Shown one piece after another: positions 27,068-35,699 of a DNA stretch of 41,136 bases. The notes under the pieces were generated by a model. The model was not told the DNA's origin. It saw nothing but the letters and a program-made list of their open reading frames with translations, and ran no database searches. Source of the DNA: Caulobacter sp. (GTDB taxonomy: Bacteria; Pseudomonadota; Alphaproteobacteria; Caulobacterales; Caulobacteraceae); assembly GCA_029866155.1 (NCBI GenBank), contig JARWZW010000002.1:1-41136 (forward strand), read 5' to 3'. The stretch's first letter is position 1. Each line of letters starts with the position of its first letter. Both the position numbers and the translations under genes were made by a program.

Positions 27068-27982
27068 ATGAATGGCCTGAACTATAATCACCTGCGCTAT
27101 TTCTGGGCTGTGGCCCGGGACGGCAACCTGACCCGGACGGCCGAGCGGCTTAACGTCTCGCAGTCGGCCCTGTCGATCCAGATCCGCAAACTCGAGGACA
27201 GGCTGGGCCATGCCCTGTTCGAGCGCCGGGGCCGCCAACTGCATCTCACCGAGGCCGGCCGCATCGCCCTGGACCATGCCGAGGCCATCTTCGCCACAGG
27301 GGACGAGCTGCTGGGCACCCTGCGCGAGACCGGCGCGGCCCGCCAGGCCCTGCGGATCGGCGCCCTGGCGACCCTGTCCCGGAACTTCCAGCTCAGCTTC
27401 CTTCAGCCGGTCCTGGGCCGCAGCGACATCGAGGTCATCCTCCGATCCGGCAGCGCCGCGGACCTGCTGGGCGGGCTGCAATCGCTTGCCCTGGACGTGG
27501 TCCTGACCAACCAGGCGCCGCCGACCGACTCCGTGACCCCCTTCATCACCCACAAGCTGTCCGAACAGCCGGTGAGCCTGATCGGCGTGCCAGGCCGGCT
27601 GGACGGCGCCCGGGACGTGGTGCAACTGCTCGGCAGCCATCCGGTCATCCTGCCCACCGCCGCCAGCAGCGTGCGCACAGGCTTTGACGCCCTGACCAGC
27701 CGCCTGTCCATCCGGCCCCAGATCGCCGCCGAGGTGGACGACATGGCCATGATGCGACTTCTGGTCCGGGAGGGATTCGCCCTGGCCGTCCTGCCGCCGA
27801 TCGTTGTGAGGGACGAACTGGCCTCCGGCGCCCTGGTGGAGGCCGACGAACTGCCGGGGCTGACGGAGACCTTCTTCGCCGTGACCATAGAGCGCCGCTT
27901 CCCCAACCGCACCGCCCAGACCCTGATCGCCACCGCCCGGACGAGGCAGCAAGCGGCGGCAGGTCCGGCCAGAGGGGGGTGA
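27068..27982 (+). CDS. LysR-family regulator, NhaR-like, divergent from dabB
   Basis: A 304-residue LysR-type regulator. The helix-turn-helix is in residues about 3-60 (LNYNHLRYFWAVARDGNLTRTAERLNVSQSALSIQI), which follows the NhaR subgroup pattern, and HALFERRGRQLHLTEAGR closes the domain. The remainder is the substrate-binding-like effector domain. Divergence from dabB-dabA-cysD and the intergenic inverted repeat suggest that it controls that operon, perhaps in response to CO2/bicarbonate, pH or cation levels; the signal is not visible in the sequence. The start at ATG 27068 is preferred; an upstream TTG (27032) would place the palindrome inside the gene. Confidence 0.88.
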   Translation: MNGLNYNHLRYFWAVARDGNLTRTAERLNVSQSALSIQIRKLEDRLGHALFERRGRQLHLTEAGRIALDHAEAIFATGDELLGTLRETGAARQALRIGALATLSRNFQLSFLQPVLGRSDIEVILRSGSAADLLGGLQSLALDVVLTNQAPPTDSVTPFITHKLSEQPVSLIGVPGRLDGARDVVQLLGSHPVILPTAASSVRTGFDALTSRLSIRPQIAAEVDDMAMMRLLVREGFALAVLPPIVVRDELASGALVEADELPGLTETFFAVTIERRFPNRTAQTLIATARTRQQAAAGPARGG

Positions 27983-28185
27983 TTGACGCTGGAAACCCAC
28001 AGGGTTGACGCAGGGCGCCCGGCTGCAGCGTCAGGCTTTCGGTTACGCTGCGCCGGGCCCGGAAAACTGCAGCGCCGCCGCCAGATCGCGGGACCCGCCC
28101 ACCCCCTTGGGAAGCCCGCTCCCCTGGGAAGAAGCAGCGATCCCGCGAGGCAAAAACGGCGCGCTGAACACGGCGGCGGGGGATT

Positions 28186-29289
28186 TCAGACCCGAACGGC
28201 GGCCACGGGCCTGCGTGCCGAATAGGGCAGGGCTGCGCCGTACCCGAAGCGTATCACGATGTCCGGGCGGCGCCCCGGAAGGGCGAGCAGCGACGCCAGC
28301 TGCGGCCGCAGATCTGCGACCTCAACAGGCTGGTTCATGAAGGCCTGTTTCAGGCCCAGCGCCGTCGCCTGAAGGGCAAAGCGCTGGCAGGCCTGTCCGA
28401 CGGCCACCCAATGGGCCGGGTCCGCCTTGGCCCCGATGAACACCGCGACGCCGGCGGAGGAGCGCATCTGGCTGGCATAGGCGTCGTTCTGTGAGGACGC
28501 CGTGGAAAGCCAGTCGAAGGCCAGCGGTCCCAGCCAATCTGGCAGGACCGGGTTGCCACTCGCCACGCTGTAGAGACCATCGCCCGTTCCCAGGGCCCGG
28601 GCCGGGTTGAACCGAAGCCAGGACTTGAGTTCGCGCAGGAAGGCTTCATCGGCCATCTGGGCGCTGTTGCCCGCGAGCACCAGGTCACGCAGGGCAACTC
28701 TGCGTGGCCGATCGGTCAACAACACCAGATCGACGCCCGGCACGGCTGCCGCCTTCGCGAGCAGGCCCAGATCGGCCGGACTGACCGGGCGACCGTCAAA
28801 GACGGCGCGGGTCGACTGGCGTCTCGGGATGGCGTCGAACAGGGCTGATCGGTCTGGCGGTCCGCGCTCGAAGTCGAAGACGACGCCGCCGCCGCCGCCA
28901 TCACCCGAGGGATCGAAGCGGACGACGCCAGGCAGGCCCGTGGCCGCCGAGGCAAGGGCCAGATTTTCCGCTGCACAGCCAAGACTCACGAACAGATGAT
29001 GGTCATCGGGGTCAACGACGGGGGTCCGACGCGCCAGGTCCGGCAGGATCTCGATCCGCCCCTCGGCCGGACGAAATCGCCAGGGCTGGGCGTTGTGCCC
29101 ACTGGGCGCGAGGGTGGCATAGCGGATCAGATTGTGCACATCGGGCCGGGTTGTGAGCGGCGTCCGTAGTTCGACCATCGCCCGGGCATAGTCGTCGCCC
29201 GAACCCATCTGCGCGACCGTCAGTCCCGCCGCGCCAAGGCCGAGCGCAGCAACGGTCGCGCCGCCGATGATAAGATGTCGCCGATTCAT
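28186..29289 (-). CDS. Acg-type nitroreductase family protein with twin-arginine N-terminus
   Basis: A 367-residue FMN-binding protein of the nitroreductase superfamily, Acg branch (APSGHNAQPWRF and RRQSTRAVFDGRPV are the double nitroreductase-like signature blocks). The N-terminus MNRRHLIIGGATVAALGLG has a twin arginine followed by a hydrophobic helix, which suggests Tat export or membrane anchoring. Acg-family proteins of mycobacteria are thought to sequester flavin rather than reduce nitro compounds. The start at 29289 is chosen because it begins the signal; the longer ORF upstream is without similarity. Confidence 0.75.
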   Translation of the reverse strand: MNRRHLIIGGATVAALGLGAAGLTVAQMGSGDDYARAMVELRTPLTTRPDVHNLIRYATLAPSGHNAQPWRFRPAEGRIEILPDLARRTPVVDPDDHHLFVSLGCAAENLALASAATGLPGVVRFDPSGDGGGGGVVFDFERGPPDRSALFDAIPRRQSTRAVFDGRPVSPADLGLLAKAAAVPGVDLVLLTDRPRRVALRDLVLAGNSAQMADEAFLRELKSWLRFNPARALGTGDGLYSVASGNPVLPDWLGPLAFDWLSTASSQNDAYASQMRSSAGVAVFIGAKADPAHWVAVGQACQRFALQATALGLKQAFMNQPVEVADLRPQLASLLALPGRRPDIVIRFGYGAALPYSARRPVAAVRV

Positions 29290-29805
29290 GGGTTCGCCTG
29301 CCCTCGCCCGCCAAAGACCGACGCTGGAGGCGCCTGCGCCTGGCCATGGCGAAGATGATCGCCGCAACCCCGTTGCAAGCGGGTCAGGGCCCGGATGGCG
29401 AGGAATAAACCCGGTGTCGGTCAGGAGGTTCCGCTCGTGGCGGTCAGTCGCTGACGAAGTGGTGCGCCCCCCGGCCTGAGACGCGCCAATCTGGAACGGC
29501 GTCCGGCTGACTTGCGGGACGGCGCCGCAAGTCCCTTCTCGCCCAGGGGAGCGACACCCAGGCCCGGCAGGCCCAGTGAAGGGACAGGCTGGCGAGGAAC
29601 AGAACCCTGTCGCCAGAGCCTTTCGGGAGGAGCCATAGCCCCCCACCTCCCATCGCCGCATGCGCGGCGCGGGCCCTTCCCCCTCCCATTGGCAGAGGCA
29701 ACTCTATGATGTCACACCGTTGCTTCACCCCTTCCAGAGGGCGGCGGAGGGGTCCATGCGCCCGTATGGGAGGGTGAAGGTACGGCGCCCGGGGGTTTCA
29801 GCCCC
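29290..29805. other. 516-bp intergenic stretch without a convincing gene
   Basis: Between the nitronate monooxygenase and the Acg-type nitroreductase (both minus strand) the short frames have no recognisable protein. The right-hand part, 29641-29780, holds C/G-rich palindromic sequence (separate entry). The sequence probably contains the promoter of the nitroreductase gene, but I could not pick a convincing -35/-10 pair. Confidence 0.6.
29654..29780. repeat. Palindromic intergenic repeat region
   Basis: A tight hairpin CGCCGC-ATGC-GCGGCG (29654-29669) is followed by CCTTCCCCCTCCCAT (29675-29689). The inverted copy ATGGGAGGGTGAAGG lies at 29766-29780 (14 of 15 positions complementary). A further CTCCCAT precedes the hairpin. 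Such C/G-rich palindromes resemble REP-like intergenic repeats; copy number across the genome cannot be seen from this window. Confidence 0.45.
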
Positions 29806-30774
29806 CTATTTCGCCCCGATCGCCGCCACGCGCCGGATCGAGCTCTCGGCTTCTTCCATGATCCTCCGGACGATCTCTCCGGCCGGCAGGACGTCGCGGA
29901 CGCCGCCGGCGCTCTGGCCCATGGCGAAGCAGGACTTGTCGGGGTCGAGGTTTTCGGTCTGGCCGCCGATGCCGCCCATGGCCTCGTTGCGGACGCTGAT
30001 GCCGGCCTGGATCGGAAAGGGCTGGATGTCGCCCGGGCGGCTTTCCCAGTCGTCGACATAGATGTTCTTGCGCACCCGCATGGGCTTGCCGCTGTAGCAA
30101 CGGGTGCGGACCGTGTCCTCGTCGGCCGATTCAACGATGGTCTGGCGGTAGAGCTCGCCGGCATGGGCCTCCAGGCTGGCGATGAAGCGGGTGCCCATCC
30201 AGACGCCGGTGGCGCCAAGGGTCAGGGCCGCCGCCAGGCCCCGGCCGTCATAGAGGCCGCCGGCCGCCACCACGGGGATCTTCACCGCTTCGACGGCCTG
30301 GGCCACCAGGGGCATGGTGCCGACCAGGCCGGTATGGCCGCCGCCCTCGCCGCCCTGGCAGATGACCGCGTCGCAGCCGGCCTGTTCGGCCTTGACCGCA
30401 TGTTTCACCGCGCCGCAGACCACCATGACCTTCAGGCCCGCTGATTTCAGCCGCTCCATGATCGGCATGGGGATGCCTAGGCCGGCAATGAAGGAGGAGG
30501 CGCCGCCAGCGATGATGACCTCGACGCTTTCGGTCAGGCTTTCCGGCGAGGCGGCCAGAAGATCGACCCCAAAGGGCCGATCGGTCAGGCTGCGGACCTT
30601 GCGCATTTCCTCGGCGATGAAGTCAGGGCCTCGGCCGGCCATGCCCAGCACGCCATAGCCGCCAGCATTGCTGACCGCCGCCGCCAGTTCGGCATAGGAG
30701 ACCCCGCCCATGCCGGCCAGCATGATGGGATGCTCGACCTCGAGCAGGTCACAGAGGGGCGTGTGCAGGGCCAT
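29806..30774 (-). CDS. Nitronate monooxygenase / NAD(P)H-dependent flavin oxidoreductase
   Basis: A 322-residue FMN-dependent TIM-barrel enzyme of the 2-nitropropane dioxygenase family. The FMN/substrate blocks are PIMLAGMGGVSYAELAAAVSNAGG near the start, CQGGEGGGHTG (residues about 139-149, with His147 as the family's general base), VVAAGGLYDGRGLAAAL and GATGVWMGTRF. The biological substrate is unclear; in operons with SDR and acyl-CoA genes, members may act in detoxification or reductase steps. It is the last of a run of four minus-strand genes beginning with the 3-hydroxybutyrate dehydrogenase. Confidence 0.88.
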   Translation of the reverse strand: MALHTPLCDLLEVEHPIMLAGMGGVSYAELAAAVSNAGGYGVLGMAGRGPDFIAEEMRKVRSLTDRPFGVDLLAASPESLTESVEVIIAGGASSFIAGLGIPMPIMERLKSAGLKVMVVCGAVKHAVKAEQAGCDAVICQGGEGGGHTGLVGTMPLVAQAVEAVKIPVVAAGGLYDGRGLAAALTLGATGVWMGTRFIASLEAHAGELYRQTIVESADEDTVRTRCYSGKPMRVRKNIYVDDWESRPGDIQPFPIQAGISVRNEAMGGIGGQTENLDPDKSCFAMGQSAGGVRDVLPAGEIVRRIMEEAESSIRRVAAIGAK

Positions 30775-30859
30775 GGTGAGGATTCCCGAAGCGGCCGGGA
30801 CGTCGCCCGGCCTTGTCTGGTCGCGAATGGAAAAGGAGGCGGCGGCGAGGGCTCAGCGA

Positions 30860-31642
30860 TCAGAAGATCGAGTAGCCGCCGTCGATCACGAAGGTATCGC
30901 CCGAATGGTAGCTGCTGGCGTCCGAAGCCAGATAGACCGCCACGCCTCCGAAGTCGGCGGGCTGGCCCCAGCGGCGGGCCGGCACCCGGGGAATGACCTT
31001 TTCGGCAAAGGCGGAATTGTCCTGGGCCCCGGCGGTCATGTCGGTGGCGATCCAGCCGGGCAGGATCGCGTTGGCGCGGACGCCGTAGCGGGCATGCTCG
31101 ACGGCGATGGATTTCATCATAGAGATGACCCCGCCCTTGGTGGCGGCATAGGCCTCGTTGCGGGCCGCGCCCTCGATGGCGGCCAGGGAGGCGATTCCGA
31201 TCAGCGAACCGCCCGGATCACCGGCCTTGGACCGCTCGACGATATGTTTGCAGGCTTCGCGCAGGGTCCAGAAGACGCCTTCCATGTTGACGCCCATGAC
31301 CCGGCGCCAGGTTTCGGTGGTCATTTCGGAAAAGGAACGCGCGCCGCCGCCGATGCCGGCATTGGCGATGACGGTGTCGACCCGGCCCATGGCGATGACC
31401 GCCTCGGCCATGGCGGCGACCACCTGGGCCTCGTCGGCGACATTGACCGTCTGGGCCAGGACGCGGACGCCATAGCTGGTCAGCTTGCCTTCGGCCTGCA
31501 GATTGCGCTCGGCATTGGAGCCCCAGATGACAATGTCGGAGCCGGACTGGGCCAGGGCCTCGGCCATGCCCAGGCCAATGCCGCGATTGCCGCCGGTGAC
31601 GAGCGAGACCTTTCCGGTCAGGTTGAACGGCTGGTAGGCCAT
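30860..31642 (-). CDS. SDR family NAD(P)-dependent oxidoreductase
   Basis: A 260-residue classical short-chain dehydrogenase/reductase. The cofactor motif TGGNRGIG is at residues 16-23, the NAG motif in VIANAGIGG, and the catalytic Tyr-Lys in YAATKGG with the upstream serine in GIASLAAIEG. The C-terminal FVIDGGYSIF is typical. The substrate cannot be predicted. It lies 85 bp upstream of the nitronate monooxygenase and is probably in the same transcription unit. Confidence 0.9.
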   Translation of the reverse strand: MAYQPFNLTGKVSLVTGGNRGIGLGMAEALAQSGSDIVIWGSNAERNLQAEGKLTSYGVRVLAQTVNVADEAQVVAAMAEAVIAMGRVDTVIANAGIGGGARSFSEMTTETWRRVMGVNMEGVFWTLREACKHIVERSKAGDPGGSLIGIASLAAIEGAARNEAYAATKGGVISMMKSIAVEHARYGVRANAILPGWIATDMTAGAQDNSAFAEKVIPRVPARRWGQPADFGGVAVYLASDASSYHSGDTFVIDGGYSIF

Positions 31643-31726
31643 GGACGCCTCTCCCCTGTTGATTTGTTTTCCCGACAGAAGGCGACTGACGCGGGGTCCG
31701 TCAAGGGCGGGAATCGGGGTGGCGGC

Positions 31727-32179
31727 TCAGGAAGCGACCGTGGCCGGGTCGCCAAACCGCAGGAAGGTCTCGCGGATCACCCGGCGGGTCTCTTCCCATT
31801 CCACAAGGGCCAGGGCCTCTTCCAGGCTGGCGAACCGAGCCTCGGCCGCGTCATCCCCGGCCTGGGGCTCGCCCGACAGCCAGCGGGCGGCATAGTCGAT
31901 CATCACATAGTGGCGGGTCGTCTCGCCCGTGGCGCGGCTGGTGAACAGGCCGTCCACGACATCGATGAGACCCAGAATCTGCGCCGTGACGCCCGTTTCT
32001 TCGGTCAGTTCGCGCAGGGCGCCGTCCTGGAGGGTCTCGCCCCATTCCAGCCGGCCGCCCGGCAGGCTCCATTGGCCCTGGCGGGGCGGGTTGCCCCGCT
32101 TGATCAACAGCACCTCCGCCCCGCGCAGGCAGACCACCCCGACGGTGGAGACCGGGCGTTGCGGGTCCTGGATGGTCAT
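31727..32179 (-). CDS. NUDIX hydrolase
   Basis: A 150-residue NUDIX protein that hydrolyses nucleoside diphosphates linked to another group. The NUDIX box runs over residues 42-64 and fits the consensus at every position (G...E48, R56-E57, E60-E61, G63). GVVCLRGAEVLLIKRG forms the first strands, and the fold resembles ADP-ribose pyrophosphatase/MutT-like members. The start at 32179 is preferred over one further upstream that overlaps the 3-hydroxybutyrate dehydrogenase gene. The gap to that gene is 13 bp, suggesting an operon. Confidence 0.88.
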   Translation of the reverse strand: MTIQDPQRPVSTVGVVCLRGAEVLLIKRGNPPRQGQWSLPGGRLEWGETLQDGALRELTEETGVTAQILGLIDVVDGLFTSRATGETTRHYVMIDYAARWLSGEPQAGDDAAEARFASLEEALALVEWEETRRVIRETFLRFGDPATVAS

Positions 32180-32192
32180 CGAAACGGAACCA

Positions 32193-32984
32193 TCAACCGG
32201 CGGTCCAGCCGCCGTCGATGGACAGGGCCGCGCCGTTGACCGAGGCGCCCGCGTCACTGACCAGATAGAGCAGCATGCCCGACAGCTGGTCGAAGGTGAC
32301 GAACCGCTTGCTGGGCTGGGCGGCCAGGATCACGTCGCGGACCACCTGCTCCTCGGTCAGGCCCCGGGCCCTGGCGGTGTCCTTGATCTGCCCATCGACC
32401 AGGGGCGTATGGACATAGCCGGGGCAGATGGCGTTGCAGGTGATGCCCTCCTGGGCGATCTCCAGCGCCGTGGCCTTGGTCAGGCCCAGCACCCCGTGCT
32501 TGGCCGCGACATAGGCCGACTTGAATGGGCTGGCGACCAGGCCATGGGCCGAGGCGATATTGACGATCCGGCCGCTCTTCGCCGCCTTCATGATCGGCAG
32601 GGCCGCCCGGATGGTGTGGAAATTGGAGGTCAGGTTTATGGCGATGATCTGGTCCCATTTTTCCGGTGGGAACTGATCGACCGGCGAAACAAACTGGATC
32701 CCGGCATTGTTGACCACGATGTCCAGCCGGCCCAGCCGCTCGGCGGCAAAGGCGATCATCCCGGCGATCTGGTCGCCATGGGTCATGTCCGCCCCGTGAT
32801 AAAGCACCTGGACCCCCGTGGCGGCGGCCAGCTCAGCCCGGGTCTGCTCGATGGCTGCGGCGTCGCCCAGGCCATTGAGCACGACATGGACGCCCTGCCC
32901 GGCCAGGGCCGTGGCGAGGGCCAGGCCGATACCGCTGGTGGACCCGGTGACAACCGCCACCTGGCCCGTAAGACCGAAATTCAT
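32193..32984 (-). CDS. 3-hydroxybutyrate dehydrogenase (SDR)
   Basis: Interconverts (R)-3-hydroxybutyrate and acetoacetate with NAD, in polyhydroxybutyrate or ketone-body metabolism. The 263-residue SDR has TGSTSGIG at 13-20, VVNNAGIQFVSPVDQFPPEKW, catalytic Ser in VNIASAHG and YVAAKHG, and the HBDH-specific stretch NAICPGYVHTPLV, AQPSKRFVTFDQLSGMLLYL and SIDGGWTAG. The start at 32984 has GGAG upstream. It heads the four-gene minus-strand run HBDH-NUDIX-SDR-nitronate monooxygenase. Confidence 0.92.
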   Translation of the reverse strand: MNFGLTGQVAVVTGSTSGIGLALATALAGQGVHVVLNGLGDAAAIEQTRAELAAATGVQVLYHGADMTHGDQIAGMIAFAAERLGRLDIVVNNAGIQFVSPVDQFPPEKWDQIIAINLTSNFHTIRAALPIMKAAKSGRIVNIASAHGLVASPFKSAYVAAKHGVLGLTKATALEIAQEGITCNAICPGYVHTPLVDGQIKDTARARGLTEEQVVRDVILAAQPSKRFVTFDQLSGMLLYLVSDAGASVNGAALSIDGGWTAG

Positions 32985-33086
32985 CAATGCACTCCGACGG
33001 AATTGGCCATTGTGCAACGCAGCATAGAGCGTCCGGCGCGCCGAGACGAGCCCGATCCGCTCTGAAAAGGTCGAAATAGCGCGGGT

Positions 33087-33866
33087 CTATCGAACCGGCG
33101 GCGGCTGGGGCCGGGTAAAGACCCAGTCCTGGTCGCTCGAAAGCGCCGGGCTGAAGCTGTAGCCGGCAGTGTCGAAGGCCTTCAGATCGACCGCCCGCTC
33201 GATCCGGCCATCAATGGCGAAACGGGCCATCAGGCCCCGCGCCTTCTTGGCGAAGAAGCTGAGCTGACGCAGTTCCCCGTCCTTTTCCTCAAGGAACCGG
33301 CAGGTGACGATCGACAGTTTCAGGGCCCGGGCGTCGACCGCCCCGAAATATTCCTGGCTGGCCAGGTTCACCAGGGTCGGGTCCGGGTGACCCTCGGCGT
33401 CCTGATTGAGCATGCAGGCGACCTTGTCGCCCCAGAAGTCATAGAGGGTGCGGCCACGTTTGGTCTTGAGCCGGGTCCCCATCTCCAGCCGGTAGGGCTG
33501 GATCGCGTCGGCAGGTCGCAGCAGGCCATAGAGGCCGGACAGGATCCGCAAATGGTCCTGGGTCCAGGCGAAGGCGGCCCTGTCGAGGCTGCGGGCCGAC
33601 AAGCCGCCATAGACGTCGCCGTTGAAGGCCAGGGCGGCCTGCAGCCCGTCCTCACCTTCAGGATCGAGGGCCTGAAAACGGCTGTGGTTGAGGCTGGCAA
33701 GCGCCTCGGACAGGTGCATCAGCTTGCGCACCTCGGCCAGTGGCAACTTTCGGGTGGTCCTGGCCAGCTCGACAATGTCCGACTTCATCCTGGGCAGGGT
33801 CAGGGGCAGGGTTTCGTCAGGCGGGGAGAAATCCAGCGCCTTGGCGGGAGAAAGGACCATCAACAT
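33087..33866 (-). CDS. yaaA: Peroxide stress protein YaaA
   Basis: A 259-residue member of the YaaA/DUF328 family, which protects against hydrogen peroxide by limiting free intracellular iron and binds DNA. The family start LMVLSPAKALDF is clear, with SGLYGLLRPADAIQPYRLEMG, NLASQEYFGAVD and FFAKKARGLMARF. The length is normal. It stands alone on the minus strand between the 3-hydroxybutyrate dehydrogenase and FAD dehydrogenase genes. Confidence 0.95.
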   Translation of the reverse strand: MLMVLSPAKALDFSPPDETLPLTLPRMKSDIVELARTTRKLPLAEVRKLMHLSEALASLNHSRFQALDPEGEDGLQAALAFNGDVYGGLSARSLDRAAFAWTQDHLRILSGLYGLLRPADAIQPYRLEMGTRLKTKRGRTLYDFWGDKVACMLNQDAEGHPDPTLVNLASQEYFGAVDARALKLSIVTCRFLEEKDGELRQLSFFAKKARGLMARFAIDGRIERAVDLKAFDTAGYSFSPALSSDQDWVFTRPQPPPVR

Positions 33867-33939
33867 GGCGCGGACATAGGGCCGCGCCCCCCGGAAGGCG
33901 AGTCCCCTTGGGCGGTTGTTGGTGGACGAAAGACAATGG

Positions 33940-35349
33940 CTAGAACAGCACGCGCGGATTCAGGATCCGCATCGGGTCCAGGGCGGCGCGGATAGCGCGC
34001 AGGGCGTCGACCTCGGTCGCGCTCTTGTAGCGCAGGGCGTCGGCGGTCTTGGCCGCGCCCAGGCCATGCTCGGCGGAGATGGAGCCGTCCAGAGCGTTCA
34101 CCAGGTCATGAACGATACGCGAGCCCTCGTCTCTCAGGGCGTTATGGGCCTCGTCGGAACCGCCCTCGGCCCTGAGGACGTCGTAATGGACATTGCCGTC
34201 GCCCACATGACCGAAGGCCACCACCCTCACTCCGGGACAGAAGGCCTCGACGGCCGTTGTCGCCTGTTCGATGAACTGGGCCATCTTCGAGACCGGGACT
34301 GAGACATCATGTTTCCAGGCGGCGCCCTCGGCCTTCTGGCCGCCGGACTGGTTTTCGCGGACAGCCCAGAAGGCTTTTGCTTGGGCGGTGGTCTGGGCGA
34401 TGGCGGCGTCCTGGACCAGGCCGTCCTCCAGGGCGCTGGACAGGAGCCGCTCCAGCGCCGCCTCGGCGACGCCGGGCTCGCCGCTGGTGGTCTCGACCAG
34501 CACATACCAGGGATGGCCCCCGCCCAGGGGCTCGCGCAGGCCCGGAATGTTGCGCAGCGCGAACGCCACCCCGGCGCGCCCCATCAGTTCGAAGGCCTCA
34601 ACGGCGCCGCCCGTCTCGTCCTTGGCCCGGGCCAGCAGGGTGATGGCGTCCCGGGCGCTGGACAGGCCGCAAAAGGCGGTGGCGGTGGAAACGGCCACCG
34701 GAAACAGCTTGAGGCTGGCGGCGGTGACGACGCCCAGCGTGCCCTCGGCGCCGATCAGCAGCTGTTTCAGGTCATAGCCGGTATTGTCCTTGCGCAGTCG
34801 CTTGAGGCCATTCCAGATCTCGCCATTGGGCAGCACCGCTTCCAGGCCCAGGACCAGATTGCGGGTCGTGCCGAAGCGCAGCACCTGGGTGCCGCCGGCA
34901 TTGGTCGAGACCACCCCGCCCACCGTCGCCGACCCCTCCGACGCCAGGCCCAGGGGAAAGCGCCGACGGATGGCGGCGGCGGCGTCATGCACCGCCGACA
35001 GGGTGACCCCCGCCTCGGCCACCACCACGTCATCAAAGGCGTCGATATCGCGGATCGCGGTCATGCGCTCGGTGGAGAGCAGAATCTCGCCCTGCGGGAT
35101 CTGTCCGGAAACCAGGCCGGTATTGCCGCCCTGGGGCGTGATCGCCACCCCGGCCTCGGCGCAGAGGGCCACCACCATGGACACCTCGGCCGTCGTGCGA
35201 GGCAGGACCAGCAGCGGCGTGGTCCCGCTCCAGCGGCCGCGCCATTCGACAAGCTTGGGGGCGATGCGGTCCGGATCCTGACTCCAGCCCCCCTCCCCCA
35301 GAACAGCCTTCAGGCGGGAAATGACATCGGCTGGAACGGGGATGGTCAT
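33940..35349 (-). CDS. FAD-linked dehydrogenase, GlcD/D-2-hydroxyacid type
   Basis: A 469-residue FAD-binding oxidoreductase of the vanillyl-alcohol oxidase superfamily (GlcD / D-lactate / D-2-hydroxyglutarate dehydrogenase subgroup). The FAD domain shows ITPQGGNTGLVSGQIP, VVAEAGVTLSAVHDAA, GSATVGGVVSTNAGG and IGAEGTLGVVTAA. The C-terminal domain has FGHVGDGNVHYDVL, whose histidines bind the metal/substrate, and SAEHGLGAAKTADALRY. The exact 2-hydroxyacid cannot be read from sequence. It is divergent from the toxin-antitoxin pair. Confidence 0.9.
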   Translation of the reverse strand: MTIPVPADVISRLKAVLGEGGWSQDPDRIAPKLVEWRGRWSGTTPLLVLPRTTAEVSMVVALCAEAGVAITPQGGNTGLVSGQIPQGEILLSTERMTAIRDIDAFDDVVVAEAGVTLSAVHDAAAAIRRRFPLGLASEGSATVGGVVSTNAGGTQVLRFGTTRNLVLGLEAVLPNGEIWNGLKRLRKDNTGYDLKQLLIGAEGTLGVVTAASLKLFPVAVSTATAFCGLSSARDAITLLARAKDETGGAVEAFELMGRAGVAFALRNIPGLREPLGGGHPWYVLVETTSGEPGVAEAALERLLSSALEDGLVQDAAIAQTTAQAKAFWAVRENQSGGQKAEGAAWKHDVSVPVSKMAQFIEQATTAVEAFCPGVRVVAFGHVGDGNVHYDVLRAEGGSDEAHNALRDEGSRIVHDLVNALDGSISAEHGLGAAKTADALRYKSATEVDALRAIRAALDPMRILNPRVLF

Positions 35350-35387
35350 GGAGAGCAGTCTAGCCTTTTCCCGCGCCCCTGAACAGG

Positions 35388-35406
35388 ATATACCTTGGTA
35401 TATACT
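35388..35406 (+). promoter_or_regulatory. Promoter/operator of the vapBC pair
   Basis: ATATACC-TT-GGTATAT (35388-35403) is a perfect 7-bp inverted repeat overlapping an extended -10 (TGG-TATATA, 35396-35404). It sits 17 bp before the ribosome-binding site and ATG of the antitoxin. This is the arrangement expected for autorepression by a VapB-VapC complex. Confidence 0.65.
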
Positions 35407-35420
35407 GCGGAGGACCTGGC

Positions 35421-35699
35421 ATGGCCATGTTCATCAAGAACCCGGAAACCGAACGCAAGGCCCGGGAACTGGCCGCCCTGGACGGCGCGACCCTGACCGG
35501 GGCCGTGGACCGGGCGCTGGAAGAGGCGCTGGCCCGCCGCCGCGCCGAGCGGCCCGAGCGGACCCTGGAATCCATGATCGCGGCGACAGAGCGGTTTCAC
35601 GCCGCCTGCGGCGGTCTGAAGCCGGATCTGCCGCCCGTGACCAAGAAGGATTGGGATGATCTCTGGCCAACCGGCATTCCGGAGACCGATGACGCATGA
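35421..35699 (+). CDS. vapB: VapB-type antitoxin
   Basis: A 92-residue antitoxin of the Rv0623-like/PSK VapB group. The N-terminal ribbon-helix-helix part is MFIKNPETERKARELAALDG...TGAVDRALEEAL, and the acidic, Trp-containing C-terminus (KKDWDDLWPTGIPETDD) is the segment that would wrap the toxin. A strong GGAGGA site precedes the ATG. The stop overlaps the toxin start (ATGA), the usual coupling. A palindromic operator lies upstream. Confidence 0.87.
   Translation: MAMFIKNPETERKARELAALDGATLTGAVDRALEEALARRRAERPERTLESMIAATERFHAACGGLKPDLPPVTKKDWDDLWPTGIPETDDA

Noticed and set aside
28086..28148. Inverted repeat TCGCGGGA / TCCCGCGA about 47 nt apart after the LysR gene, as a terminator.
   Set aside because: The loop is very long, there is no T-run, and 8-bp GC palindromes occur by chance at this base composition.
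28005..28340. A plus-strand frame downstream of the LysR gene.
   Set aside because: It overlaps the end of the Acg-type nitroreductase on the opposite strand and is of low complexity (Arg/Pro/Ala).
29444..29728. A 94-residue minus-strand frame in the 516-bp intergenic region.
   Set aside because: Its beginning is the translated palindromic repeat (PLPMGGGRAR) and it has no family features. No ribosome-binding site fits.
29791..29806. CGGGGG/CCCCC hairpin right after the nitronate monooxygenase stop.
   Set aside because: It overlaps the stop codon and is not followed by T residues on the gene strand, so I did not call it a terminator.
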